Assembly: GCA_016183765.1 (NCBI GenBank)
Contig: JACPEA010000010.1
Coordinates: 210,230 to 274,229, forward strand
DNA: 64,000 nt
Direction of reading: 5' to 3'
Source: Bacteroidota bacterium
GTDB lineage: Bacteria > Bacteroidota > Bacteroidia > Chitinophagales > Chitinophagaceae
Of the stretch, positions 1-8,227 are shown piece after piece (within the stretch, counting starts at the first letter, position 1; each line of letters starts with the position of its first letter). The notes under the pieces are model-generated. The model was not told where the DNA came from and did no database searches. It was given only the letters and a program-made list of their open reading frames with translations. The position numbers and the translations under genes were made by a program.

Positions 1-668
1 TATACCGATGGAAAGAAAAATGGGCCGGGAATGCTGCCATTGGCAAACAGGTAAACTTCACAGCCAACGCAACAAAATTTTCCCGACTGGAAGACAGTCT
101 TTTGCAGGTGATCACCAAACGTATTGTGGAGAAAGAATTATCCATTGCCAAACCCGACAAAAAACTGGGGTTCTTTGAATTACAGGTCACCACTAAAAAC
201 GAAGAGATCAGTAAACTGTTCTGCGAAAGGCTTCTGAAGATCGCCACTGATTTTTATATAGACACCAAGACCAAACGCCTCCGCAATAATGTGGCCCGTT
301 TACAAAAAAGGGCCGATAGCCTGGAAGCCGTGCTGGATAAAAGAACTTTTTCTGCAGCCGAAGCCAACCAGTTATTGCTGGATGCCAACCCTGCCTACGC
401 TGCCCCCACTGTGGGTGCTGAAATCAGTTCAAGAAATAAGTTCATTCAAAGTACCGTTTACGCCGAGATCGTTAAAAATCTCGAAGTAAGTAAAACCTCC
501 CTGATCCAGGAAACCCCTACCGTACAGGTTGTTGACAGTCCTGATCTGCCTTTACAGGAAAACAAAGTCAAATGGTACCTCGCCCCCTTGATAGGGGCAC
601 TGGTTGGATTTGGCGGAACGGTTTTGTTGTTGTTTTTAGGGGAAGGAAATTCAAAAATCAAAAGTTAA
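1..668 (+). CDS. Wzz-like polysaccharide chain-length determinant, 5' end cut off
   Basis: The reading frame is open from base 3 to the stop at 666-668, so this is the C-terminal about 220 residues of a longer protein. The visible part has a charged helical stretch likely to form a coiled coil and one C-terminal membrane segment (WYLAPLIGALVGFGG) followed by a short charged tail, as in the Wzz/PCP family that sets the length of exported polysaccharide at the inner membrane. It resembles the full-length Wzz-like protein at 53913-54992: both share an F-Y-I-x-T-K motif, a D-S-L block and a P-V-L/D-L-P-L motif before the last membrane helix. There is no tyrosine-kinase domain after the helix. It is the only gene at this end on the + strand and belongs to a unit that begins outside the window. 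Confidence 0.85.
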   Translation, partial: YRWKEKWAGNAAIGKQVNFTANATKFSRLEDSLLQVITKRIVEKELSIAKPDKKLGFFELQVTTKNEEISKLFCERLLKIATDFYIDTKTKRLRNNVARLQKRADSLEAVLDKRTFSAAEANQLLLDANPAYAAPTVGAEISSRNKFIQSTVYAEIVKNLEVSKTSLIQETPTVQVVDSPDLPLQENKVKWYLAPLIGALVGFGGTVLLLFLGEGNSKIKS

Positions 669-1005
669 AATCAACTAAAAACAAAAGACCAAAGACTAAA
701 GACTAACCCACTTCGAATTGAACGATCAGTGCAGGTCGTGGGATTTCTCTCCCGCCGATGGCGGGATCGAAATGACGGGTGTCCTTAGAAGGAAGCAGCC
801 AATCACGGAATCAAATGCTAACGTAAACCGCATGCCGAAGGCAAGCGTTTCAAAGCCAAATGCTAAATGCCGATCACCTTTCCAATCAATGACCTACTTC
901 TTCTAACCTACTCCCAAATAAACCCAAATGTAGCCTTCCCTGAAGGCAGGCGTCCCAAAAGCCAACACGCCAGCTCCTCAAAAGCTCAGACGCTGAAAGA
1001 AGCAC
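669..1005. other. Intergenic spacer with word-type repeats
   Basis: The spacer lies between the converging Wzz-like gene and the first wzi gene, and I see no gene in it. From about 681 to 706 it holds an A-rich word repeat built from caaagac/taaagac, then one copy of the dispersed palindrome (742-784). After that come words shared with other spacers, such as atgccgaaggcaagcg and gccaaatgctaaatgcc. Short ORFs here are products of the repeats. Confidence 0.6.
712..784 (+). repeat. Dispersed palindromic repeat, copy 1
   Basis: The core is ctcccgccgatggcggga followed by tcgaaatgacgggtgtcc. The cccgcc/ggcggg arms can form a hairpin. The upstream part (cttcgaattgaacga...gtcgt) is shared with the copy at 6018-6092, so the unit is about 75 bp long in these two places. 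Other copies are at 3341, 6018, 61731 (inverted) and 62308. Confidence 0.75.
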
Positions 1006-2712
1006 TCAGAACCTATACGCTACCGAAAAATTCCCATGAAAATTCAAAACATCATACCCATTCTTAAAATATCCCAGATCAGGGAAAATGTACCATTGAT
1101 AATTCAATGAACGGATCAGGCCCATCCTGCCTGTGAAGAGAAAACGATGGAACTGCCAATCGGCGTGAAGTGTAGTGGATATATCGATCCAATGCCTGGT
1201 AAAATCAGGTGGAAATATAAAGGCATTGTAATAAAAATCATTATTCCTGGCTATGCGCTCAAATTTTATACCCAGTTTACGGAAGCCTTTTACCCAGCTG
1301 ATATCTAAAAGCTGGCTATTGCTGCCAGGGCCAATACCGGCACCTAACACCTGGCCTTTCTGGGTATAGCCTTGCCGTACGTAGGGATGTGCATACCAGC
1401 TGATCCCCCGTTGGGTAAGATCACCGGTGGGCATTTGTAATTGGGTGAATTCAGCTGCAAATTCAATGAACTGATCCGGTTTGCGGGTGGCAAATAGTTT
1501 CCGGAATCCCGCTATATAAGCGCGGGGATATCCGTTATCGCCAATGATATTCAGCAGGGTGGGCGATTTGTCGTTCCTGCCAAATTCAAAATATAACTCT
1601 GCACGTTCTTCGGGCATCACATAACGGGCAAACAAAGAACCCGTAGCCGCTTTTTTCCCGTTCTTTTCTGCATTTGAGGTAATGATACCCTCCAATGGTA
1701 AGATATCAGCAATACCCGACACATCCGTATGATAGAGATACGATACTTTCGTGAAGCCTATGAACAATCCCCTCATCCACTTGGGTTGCCAGCTCAGCAT
1801 CAGTCCTGTGAGATAACGTGATTCCTCATGTTTAGACTGGTACAATCTTACTCCATTAAAATAGCGATTGGTATCCGGAAGCGTAATGCCGGAAGAGCTA
1901 AGACTGCCCGCAATCAACTGTCCCTCAAATGAGCCAATAGGAGTAACAATGGGTTTACGGGTATCCAATGTATAATGAATGAATCCGGGAGCCTGGTTAC
2001 TCATCACCAGTGCATAATACCTGCCCGGTCCCCACCAGATATTTTCCGTAGAGATCCCTGTAGAAATGGCCCCGGTATTGTAACGGATAGCCGACTGCCC
2101 CAGTCCTATTTTTTGATAACTACCCACCCCAAACTGCTCGGGCAGATCAATGGTATTCAGTAACTGGTAATATTTTGACCACTGCAGGTCATAATGTTCG
2201 TGCGGGAAAGTTTCAAAATTCGTATTCTGCGCATATAGCAGCTCTGGTTTCAGCTGTAAAGAAAACTTACCGGCTTTCAGTATCACCCCCCCAGCAACCA
2301 TTGCCTGCAAACCCCTCGCGGGAATCATGGCGCCATCATTGGATCCATAGGGATGATGACTATTGTATTGCCCGGTAAACGTAACCGGTAACCATTGCAG
2401 TTGGATCTGCTTTCGTCCCCCAGCTTTCCTCCCCTCCCCTCTCTGCCATTGGGGCAATAAAGAATCCGCAGCTGAAAAGACCGAAAAGAACGATTCCTTC
2501 ATCAAACTGAAACTGCCTGCCACCCGTCCCGTCAATTGTTGTCTCCGCACATAATCCTGTACCCCATCGGAGAGGAAAGAACTATTCTGCGCACTGCTCA
2601 ATACTACGGAGAAGAGGGTGAGCAGGACGAGCAGGTATTTTTTGGCGTATTGGCGCGTTGGCGCATTAGCGCGTTGGGTTTGTTGGGAGTAGTTGAGGGT
2701 AGCTGGTGACAT
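1006..2712 (-). CDS. wzi: Wzi-family capsule assembly outer-membrane protein (copy 1)
   Basis: 568 residues. A signal peptide ends near A41 (hydrophobic core L27-S40), followed by a protein rich in alternating hydrophobic and polar strands that ends in an aromatic-plus-Arg residue pair (YRF), typical of outer-membrane beta-barrels. The motifs N-S-H-H-P-Y-G-x-N-D-G and N-I-W-W-G-P-G match the Caps_assemb_Wzi family, whose members hold capsule at the cell surface. The protein is clearly paralogous to 3976-5469. The N-terminal 20 or so residues before the signal core are written in GCGC-type word-repeat DNA (about 2640-2690), so the first Met may be a repeat-derived extension; no later in-frame ATG would keep the signal peptide. 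Its upstream region is a repeat array. Confidence 0.88.
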   Translation of the reverse strand: MSPATLNYSQQTQRANAPTRQYAKKYLLVLLTLFSVVLSSAQNSSFLSDGVQDYVRRQQLTGRVAGSFSLMKESFFSVFSAADSLLPQWQRGEGRKAGGRKQIQLQWLPVTFTGQYNSHHPYGSNDGAMIPARGLQAMVAGGVILKAGKFSLQLKPELLYAQNTNFETFPHEHYDLQWSKYYQLLNTIDLPEQFGVGSYQKIGLGQSAIRYNTGAISTGISTENIWWGPGRYYALVMSNQAPGFIHYTLDTRKPIVTPIGSFEGQLIAGSLSSSGITLPDTNRYFNGVRLYQSKHEESRYLTGLMLSWQPKWMRGLFIGFTKVSYLYHTDVSGIADILPLEGIITSNAEKNGKKAATGSLFARYVMPEERAELYFEFGRNDKSPTLLNIIGDNGYPRAYIAGFRKLFATRKPDQFIEFAAEFTQLQMPTGDLTQRGISWYAHPYVRQGYTQKGQVLGAGIGPGSNSQLLDISWVKGFRKLGIKFERIARNNDFYYNAFIFPPDFTRHWIDISTTLHADWQFHRFLFTGRMGLIRSLNYQWYIFPDLGYFKNGYDVLNFHGNFSVAYRF

Positions 2713-2781
2713 GATTTGAATTAGAGGGTCTTTGGCTTATTGGGGGATGATTGGATAGTTAGTTGATGGCGATTTTATTTT

Positions 2782-3150
2782 TGGCGTATTGGCGCATTGG
2801 CCGATTGAGGGGGGATTGGTTAATTTGTTGATCGAAAGCTTAATTTGTCTTAACTGGATTAAAACATTCACTCATCCACTCATTCACTCATTGGTTCGGC
2901 GCATTGGCGTATTAGCGCATTGGCCGATTGAGGGGGGATTGGTTAATTTGTTGATCGAAAGCTTAATTTGTCCTTACTGGATGTAAACAATCACTCATCC
3001 ACTCATCCACTCAATCACTCAATCACTCATTGATTCGGCGCGTTGGCTGATGGGGGGGGGAGATTGGTCGATTTGTTGATCGAAAGCTTAATTTGTCCTA
3101 ACTGGATTAAAACATTCACTCATTCACTCATCCACTCATTCACTCATTAC
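2782..3150. repeat. Three 123-bp tandem repeats upstream of wzi copy 1
   Basis: Anchors ccgattg at 2801 and 2924 and ctgatgg at 3047 are spaced exactly 123 bp apart. Each unit holds gcgcattgg words, then ttgttgatcgaaagctt, aatttgtcctaactgg, and a run of eight-base words (cattcact, catccact). The same unit, 115 bp long, occurs twice upstream of wzi copy 2 (5541-5780). Confidence 0.8.
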
Positions 3151-3165
3151 TTCATGATCGGAGAC

Positions 3166-3290
3166 CCTCTGCGAAAACGCTACTCCTCATGTTCTCTGCG
3201 GTGAAAAAAAACTTAAAAAAAGGGTCGGTCGCTATTATTCGGAATGTTATTCACCGCAGAGAACATGAGAACAGGGAGTTTCCGCAGAGG
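3166..3290. repeat. 125-bp imperfect inverted repeat
   Basis: The inner arms are perfect over 20 bp: 3186-3205 (ctcatgttctctgcggtgaa) pairs with 3250-3269. The outer arms, 3166-3178 (cctctgcgaaaac) and 3278-3290, pair with one mismatch. The loop of about 44 bp is A-rich. It looks like a foldable, possibly mobile, dispersed palindrome. A terminator role is also possible, but it lies far from any 3' end. Confidence 0.75.
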
Positions 3291-3340
3291 TTTTAATACA
3301 ATACGTTAATTCTAATCTAATAACTACTCACTTCATGAGT

Positions 3341-3381
3341 TTTCTCTCCCGCCGAAGGCGGGATCGAAATGACGGGTGTCC
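3341..3381 (+). repeat. Dispersed palindromic repeat, copy 2
   Basis: Core ctcccgccgaaggcggga, then tcgaaatgacgggtgtcc. It is preceded by taataactactcactt, which also precedes the copy at 62308, so copies pair up by their flanks. Confidence 0.75.
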
Positions 3382-3448
3382 CAAAGTAAGAAGTTGCTGA
3401 TCCTGAATTCAAATACCAGCATAAACAGCAAGCCTAAGGCAAGTCAAA

Positions 3449-3975
3449 AAATGAGCGAATGAGTGGATGAGTGATTGAGTGAATGTTTAATACGCTAATC
3501 CGTATGCCGCAGGCAGGCGACCGGGATTAATGAGTGAATGATAGCATGATAGAATGCTAAATGCCAACCGCCTTTCTAATCAATGAACTGCTCTCCCAAA
3601 CTACTCCGAACAAGCCAAAGACCAAAGACAAACCAATGAGTGAATGAGTGGATGAGTGAATGTTTAATACGCTAATCCGTATGCCGCAGGCAGACGACTT
3701 AAAGCCAAATGCTAAATGCCAACAGCCAAATGCCTTCCCCATCAATGTCCTACTCCCCCCAAACTACTCCGAACAAACCAAAGACCAAAGACAAACCAAT
3801 GAGTGAATGAGTGGATGAGTGATTGAGTGATTGTTTAATACGCTAATCCGCATGCCGCAGGCAGACGACTTAAAGCCAAATGCTAAATGCCAAAAGCCAA
3901 ATGCCTTCCCCATCAATGTCCTACTCCCCCAAACTACTCCGAACAAGCCAAAGACTAAAGACCACCCCCCTCCCC
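3449..3975. repeat. About 165-bp imperfect tandem repeats at the 3' end of wzi copy 2
   Basis: The word ctactccgaacaa recurs at 3601, 3764 and 3934, giving periods of 163 and 170 bp, with a partial unit to the left. Each unit contains caaagaccaaagac words, gagtgaatgagtggatgag words, tttaatacgctaatccg, atgccgcaggcag and gccaaatgctaaatgcc. The last unit stops exactly where the wzi coding region ends. Confidence 0.75.
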
Positions 3976-5469
3976 TCATTTCCCACACAAATACCCCACT
4001 TGTAGCCTGGCATGCAAGTTCCACCGGTTCACATCTTTATCCCAGGCATAGTTACTGCTGTGGATCATTTGAAGGATCCCTGAGAAAACAAAGCGGTCTT
4101 TTTTAAATTGGGGCATACAGCCAATACTCAGGTCGGTCCATTTGGCGGCATGGTATTGTGGGTCCCGTTCTACCCGTTCCAGTAAAAAGCCCAAACGGGC
4201 GTGTTCTTTTACCCAGGTGGCAGTTACGCTTTGTACATTGGTGCCCAGTCCTGCGCCGGCACCCAATATCTGGTTCTGGTGGGTATATCCCTGTAATACC
4301 TGTCCATGTACATACCAGTTACCGGCTTCCCGCACCAGGTAATCCGGCGACTGGCTCATCTGCGTCATTTCAAAACCCAGGTCAATGTATTTTTCCTTAC
4401 TGAGGGCTACTATTTTCTTGAAGCCAACGATATAAGCTGCCGAATGGGTGGTGCCCATCAGGTAATCACGTACATTCTGGTTATAATCATTATAGCCCCA
4501 TTCTACATAAAATTCAGCCTTAGCCTTTGCCAGCACCCAACGCAGAAAAAAAGAAGCAAGCTGATCGGTACGCATGGTATCGTCATACTGGGCATTGGCT
4601 TTCTGAAAAGATTTGGTGAGAACAGGGATGTATTGGTTCAGGAAAGAGGTACCCGATAATTTGATATCCTGTTTATAGCGTTGTAAGGCCCTGGTCATAC
4701 CCAGGAACAACCCGGGTACCCATTTAGGGTGATAACTGATCACATAGGCACTCAGGTAACGCCAGTCTTTGGGTAAGGGGCTGGAGGGGGTGGTCAGGTT
4801 AAAATTCTCATAGGCCCGGTTATCATCCGATGTCAATTTACCGCCGATCAGTTGCCACTCAAAATCACCCACCGGCGTATGTAACGGTTTTCGGCTGCTG
4901 ATGAATCCATGTACAAAACCCGGAGCATTGTTACTCATTAACAGAGCACTCCTGGTTCCCGGTCCCCACCAAAGATTCTGCGAGGAAAGACCTACAGACA
5001 CCGCCCCGGCAGACAATTTAACATACGATTGTCCCGGAAACAGTTTCTGGTAAGCACCTCCGGCATTGCTGCCATAAGCAGTATTGGGCGCATAGGATGC
5101 ATTATTAGCATAGACCATTTCCGGCTTCACCTGAACCTCCAATGAACCATACTGCGCATGCACACCAGCAGATAACATGGCCTGGTAACCTTTCGAAGCC
5201 ATCATAGCCCCATCATTCCAACCATAAGGGTGATGACTATTATATTGCTGGGTAAACACCAAAGGCAGCACTGACAGTTTCGGCTTTTTCCAGTCTGTGC
5301 TGCGGTTCTGGTACAATGGCCGCACCGTAAAAGACACCGAAGAATCATATTTACCCAACAACTGTTTCTCACGTAATTCCAGATCCTCCACAGATCCTAT
5401 AACGATACTTTGCGCAGAAAGAGAGATAGAAATGGAAAGTGAGAGTAAGATGAAAAGCAGTTTAGGCAT
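3976..5469 (-). CDS. wzi: Wzi-family capsule assembly outer-membrane protein (copy 2)
   Basis: 497 residues with a clear signal peptide (MPKLLFILLSLSISISLSAQ). It shares N-S-H-H-P-Y-G-W-N-D-G, N-L-W-W-G-P-G and S-N-N-A-P-G-F with copy 1 along the whole length, so it is a paralogue in the Caps_assemb_Wzi family. The expected place is the outer membrane, anchoring or guiding exported polysaccharide. The gene begins directly at its signal peptide and lacks the repeat-coded N-terminal extension of copy 1. Its 5' flank (about 5478-5560) is nearly the same as that of copy 1, so the duplication included the promoter region. The two copies have diverged well beyond a recent duplication, so they may serve different glycans. 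Confidence 0.88.
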   Translation of the reverse strand: MPKLLFILLSLSISISLSAQSIVIGSVEDLELREKQLLGKYDSSVSFTVRPLYQNRSTDWKKPKLSVLPLVFTQQYNSHHPYGWNDGAMMASKGYQAMLSAGVHAQYGSLEVQVKPEMVYANNASYAPNTAYGSNAGGAYQKLFPGQSYVKLSAGAVSVGLSSQNLWWGPGTRSALLMSNNAPGFVHGFISSRKPLHTPVGDFEWQLIGGKLTSDDNRAYENFNLTTPSSPLPKDWRYLSAYVISYHPKWVPGLFLGMTRALQRYKQDIKLSGTSFLNQYIPVLTKSFQKANAQYDDTMRTDQLASFFLRWVLAKAKAEFYVEWGYNDYNQNVRDYLMGTTHSAAYIVGFKKIVALSKEKYIDLGFEMTQMSQSPDYLVREAGNWYVHGQVLQGYTHQNQILGAGAGLGTNVQSVTATWVKEHARLGFLLERVERDPQYHAAKWTDLSIGCMPQFKKDRFVFSGILQMIHSSNYAWDKDVNRWNLHARLQVGYLCGK

Positions 5470-5540
5470 GGGAAGGTCTTTAGTCTTGGGTCTTTGGCTA
5501 ACTGGGTATGATTGGATAGTTAGTTGATGGCAAGTTTATT

Positions 5541-5780
5541 TTTGGCGCATTGGCGCATTGGCTGATTTGGGGGTGATTGCTTAATTTATTCATCGAAAGC
5601 TTAATTTGTCTTAACTGGATTAAAACATTCACTCATCCACCCATTCACTCATGCACTCATTGATTCGGCGCATTGGCAGATTTGGGGGTGATTGCTTAAT
5701 TTATTCATCGAAAGCTTAATTTGTCTTAACTGGATTAAAACATTCACTCATCCACCCATTCACTCATGCACTCATTGATC
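5541..5780. repeat. Two 115-bp tandem repeats upstream of wzi copy 2
   Basis: Anchors gctgatttgg (5561) and gcagatttgg (5676) are 115 bp apart. The two units are nearly identical over catcgaaagcttaatttgtc, ttaactggattaaaacattc and the eight-base words. They are homologous to the 123-bp units upstream of wzi copy 1. Confidence 0.8.
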
Positions 5781-6017
5781 TTCATTGATCTCAAAGGGCG
5801 CGTGGCACGGCAAAATGCGCGGAGTCACGCCAATGGCGTGATTTGCCTTGATTTTTTTTGTTACTTTTTTGTATCAAGACAAAAAAGTAAATAGCGCCTG
5901 AGCAACACGGCAACTTCCAGATGCTGCTAAAAAGTACACAGAATAAAATCGATTAGCAGAGCCTATTAAAGAAAGTAAAGGTTTTCTAATCATAACTGGC
6001 AAGCACCTCCTCAAGTG

Positions 6018-6092
6018 CTTCGAATTGAACGAAGAGTACCAGTCGTTAGATTTCTCTCCCGCTTTTGGCGAGATCGAAATGACGGGTGCTCC
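6018..6092 (+). repeat. Dispersed palindromic repeat, copy 3
   Basis: The long form starts with cttcgaattgaacga and continues to tttctctcccgcttttggcg, then agatcgaaatgacgggtgc. The inner arms are partly decayed compared with copies 1 and 2. Confidence 0.7.
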
Positions 6093-6271
6093 AAAGTAAA
6101 AAGCTGCTAATACTGGAATCAACTCCCAACATAATCCGCATGCCAAAGACAAGCGAGTAAATCAATGAGTGGATGAGTGATTGAGCGAATGTTTAATACG
6201 CTAATCCGCTTGCCTTTGGCAAGCGTTAAAAGGTAATGCGCTAATGCGCCAACTCGCCAGTGCGCCCCCTC

Positions 6272-8227
6272 CTAACTCACTTTCGAAATAGAAACCACAC
6301 TCGCAGCCCCCACTTCTTTCTTATCCAGGCTCTCAAACACAGAATTGTTACTCACAAACTCAGGAACCAGTTCCTTCATTTTAGCAACCATGTTCATCGC
6401 ACCCTGTTTTTGACGGGCGAGTTCGATCAATTCTTCAAAATGACATTGAAGATCAACCAGGTGGTGTCTCACTTTGGCGATCATGATCTTTTCGTGGTAG
6501 GTGGGTAGGGTATTTTCGGAATCTGTTAAGAGTTCTTCGTATAATTTTTCACCGGGACGTAAACCGGAATATTTGATCTCAATGTCGATGCCTGGTACCA
6601 GGCCATAGAGGCGGATCATTTTTTTAGCCAGCTCTACAATGGCTACCGGTTTACCCATGTCAAAAACAAAGATCTCACCGCCCTTACCCATGGAACCGGC
6701 TTCCAATACCAGTTGACAGGCTTCAGGGATGGTCATAAAGAAGCGAGTGATATTGGGGTGGGTCACGGTAACCGGGCCTCCTTTTTCTATCTGTTCTTTA
6801 AAACGGATGATCACCGAACCGTTGGAACCCAGTACGTTGCCAAAACGGGTGGTGATGAATTTGGTTACGGAGCTTTGTTGGGTATGGCCGTTATTGGCAA
6901 CTTCCGGATAGTTCAGTTTATAATGCAGTTGCTGCACATAAGCTTCGGCCAGGCGTTTGGAGGCACCCATGACATTAGTGGGGTTGACCGCTTTATCAGT
7001 GGACACCATGACAAAACGCTGTACCTGGTGTTTTACGCTCAGGTCGGCAATGATCTTGGTGCCCAGTACATTGGTCAGGATAGCTTCTGTGGGGCAGAGT
7101 TCCATCATGGGAACATGTTTGTAAGCCGCAGCATGGTATACATAATGCGGTTCAAACAGGCTGAACAACTCTTCCATGCGTTTCTCATTCCGGACATCTC
7201 CCAGGAAGGATACACAGTTGGTGGTGGTTTTCATATCCTGCAGTTCCAGTTCCAGCTGGTGCAGGGGCGTTTCAGCCTGATCGCAAAGAATGATGGTCTG
7301 GGGATTGAATTTTAATAACTGTCGAACAATTTCACTGCCTATTGAACCCGCTGCCCCCGTAACCAGTATACGTTTGTTGCTGATCTGGCTGGCAATTTCC
7401 TCGTTGTTGATGCGTATGGGGTCGCGTTCAAGCAGATTCTCAATTTTAATCACTTGTAACTGGCGGGCTGAGAACTGGCCATTAATCCATTTGTCCAGCG
7501 GCGGAACATTCAGAACTTTAATATTATGGTCCAGGCAAAAATCCACCAAGTCATTTTTTTTAGCTGGAGGAAGATTAAAAGCTGCAATAATGATCTCATC
7601 TATTTTCTGTGCTTGGGAAAGCAATACTAAGTCATGTGTATGGTGAATTCGAATACCGTCTACTACTTTACCCACTTTACGGGTATCATCATCTACAAAT
7701 GCTACAATATTTACGTTCGTGGTAGTATCATGTTCCAGCACTCGTTTGGTGGCAAAACCAGCTTCCCCAGCCCCATAGATGATCACATTTTTCCTGTCCA
7801 TTTTATAGTTACGCAGGTAACTGAACGCATATTTCACCAATACCCGGTAAGCGATCAGGAATAAAAAACTGAACAGGGCATAAATGATCAAGGTCACATT
7901 CGAAAAAACCAATGCCCCACCCGAATTGGCAGCCACCAGGCTGATAAAAAAAAGTACACAGGTGGTCATAGTAATGGCATAACAGATGCGCAAAGCATCC
8001 TGCACGCCCGTATACCGGATAATACCAGCATAGGTCCTGAAATTGATAAAGACAATGGAATTAATCAGTACCAGTATCAGCAAATTCCCACTCAGGTCCT
8101 TCAGATTAATAGCTTCAATGGTCAAATTTACCCTGATCAGGTAAGCAAATACCAAGGCAAAACAGCATATGCTGAGATCGATCAAAAAAATAATCCAGCG
8201 GGGAACAATGTTTATTTTTTTAAACAT
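6272..8227 (-). CDS. Membrane CapD/PglF-like nucleotide-sugar 4,6-dehydratase
   Basis: 651 residues, the usual length of the long FlaA1/WbpM/PglF branch (Polysacc_synt_2). Four N-terminal membrane segments (about 11-31, 46-63, 84-102, 108-130) precede a Rossmann-like domain (147-240) and the SDR domain with the NAD motif V-T-G-A-A-G-S-I-G-S-E near 291. The catalytic region S-T-D-K...M-G-A-S-K (409-424) has Met where other SDRs have Tyr, as in this branch. The family turns UDP-GlcNAc into the 4-keto-6-deoxy sugar. With the PglE/D/C-like genes at 10585-12925 it would start UDP-diNAcBac synthesis. It lies beyond a + strand gene and so outside the main operon. Exact substrate is inferred. Confidence 0.88.
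   Translation of the reverse strand: MFKKINIVPRWIIFLIDLSICCFALVFAYLIRVNLTIEAINLKDLSGNLLILVLINSIVFINFRTYAGIIRYTGVQDALRICYAITMTTCVLFFISLVAANSGGALVFSNVTLIIYALFSFLFLIAYRVLVKYAFSYLRNYKMDRKNVIIYGAGEAGFATKRVLEHDTTTNVNIVAFVDDDTRKVGKVVDGIRIHHTHDLVLLSQAQKIDEIIIAAFNLPPAKKNDLVDFCLDHNIKVLNVPPLDKWINGQFSARQLQVIKIENLLERDPIRINNEEIASQISNKRILVTGAAGSIGSEIVRQLLKFNPQTIILCDQAETPLHQLELELQDMKTTTNCVSFLGDVRNEKRMEELFSLFEPHYVYHAAAYKHVPMMELCPTEAILTNVLGTKIIADLSVKHQVQRFVMVSTDKAVNPTNVMGASKRLAEAYVQQLHYKLNYPEVANNGHTQQSSVTKFITTRFGNVLGSNGSVIIRFKEQIEKGGPVTVTHPNITRFFMTIPEACQLVLEAGSMGKGGEIFVFDMGKPVAIVELAKKMIRLYGLVPGIDIEIKYSGLRPGEKLYEELLTDSENTLPTYHEKIMIAKVRHHLVDLQCHFEELIELARQKQGAMNMVAKMKELVPEFVSNNSVFESLDKKEVGAASVVSISKVS

Larger units (their letters stand above)
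2713..3975. other. 1.26-kb repeat-rich spacer between the two wzi genes
   Basis: No convincing gene is present. In order it contains the upstream segment of wzi copy 1 (shared with wzi copy 2), a 123-bp tandem array, a 125-bp imperfect inverted repeat, one dispersed palindrome, and an array of about 165-bp units running into the 3' end of wzi copy 2. Two oppositely oriented blocks of the eight-base words cattcact/catccact and gagtggat/gagtgaat sit left and right of the centre, so the spacer is roughly a large inverted structure. The short ORFs found here repeat the same peptide in several places and so mirror the repeats. Confidence 0.7.
5470..6271. other. Repeat-rich spacer between the CapD-like gene and wzi copy 2
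   Basis: No gene is supported. It contains the wzi upstream segment, two 115-bp tandem repeats, the dispersed palindrome, and the words gagtggatgagtgattgag and ttaatacgctaatccg just after the end of the CapD-like gene. An 830-region-like word (cttgcctttggcaagcg) at about 6206-6224 forms a small hairpin. Confidence 0.65.

Noticed and set aside
718..906. 62-residue + strand ORF
   Set aside because: It is written in the dispersed palindrome (peptide [10 protein letters not shown]) and word repeats, and has no family likeness.
2789..2986. 65-residue + strand ORF with an internal duplication
   Set aside because: The duplication mirrors the 123-bp tandem units; it is repeat translation, not a gene.
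2782..3150. CRISPR array
   Set aside because: Units are contiguous, 123 bp long and partly low-complexity, without unique spacers or cas genes.
3557..4024. Two minus-strand ORFs with near-identical peptides
   Set aside because: Both are translations of the 165-bp repeat units.
5874..6152. 92-residue minus-strand ORF
   Set aside because: It lies across palindrome copy 3 and spacer DNA; no signal, domain or coding character is seen.
6713..7315. 200-residue + strand ORF
   Set aside because: It is an antisense shadow of the CapD-like gene, whose motifs are all in the minus frame.
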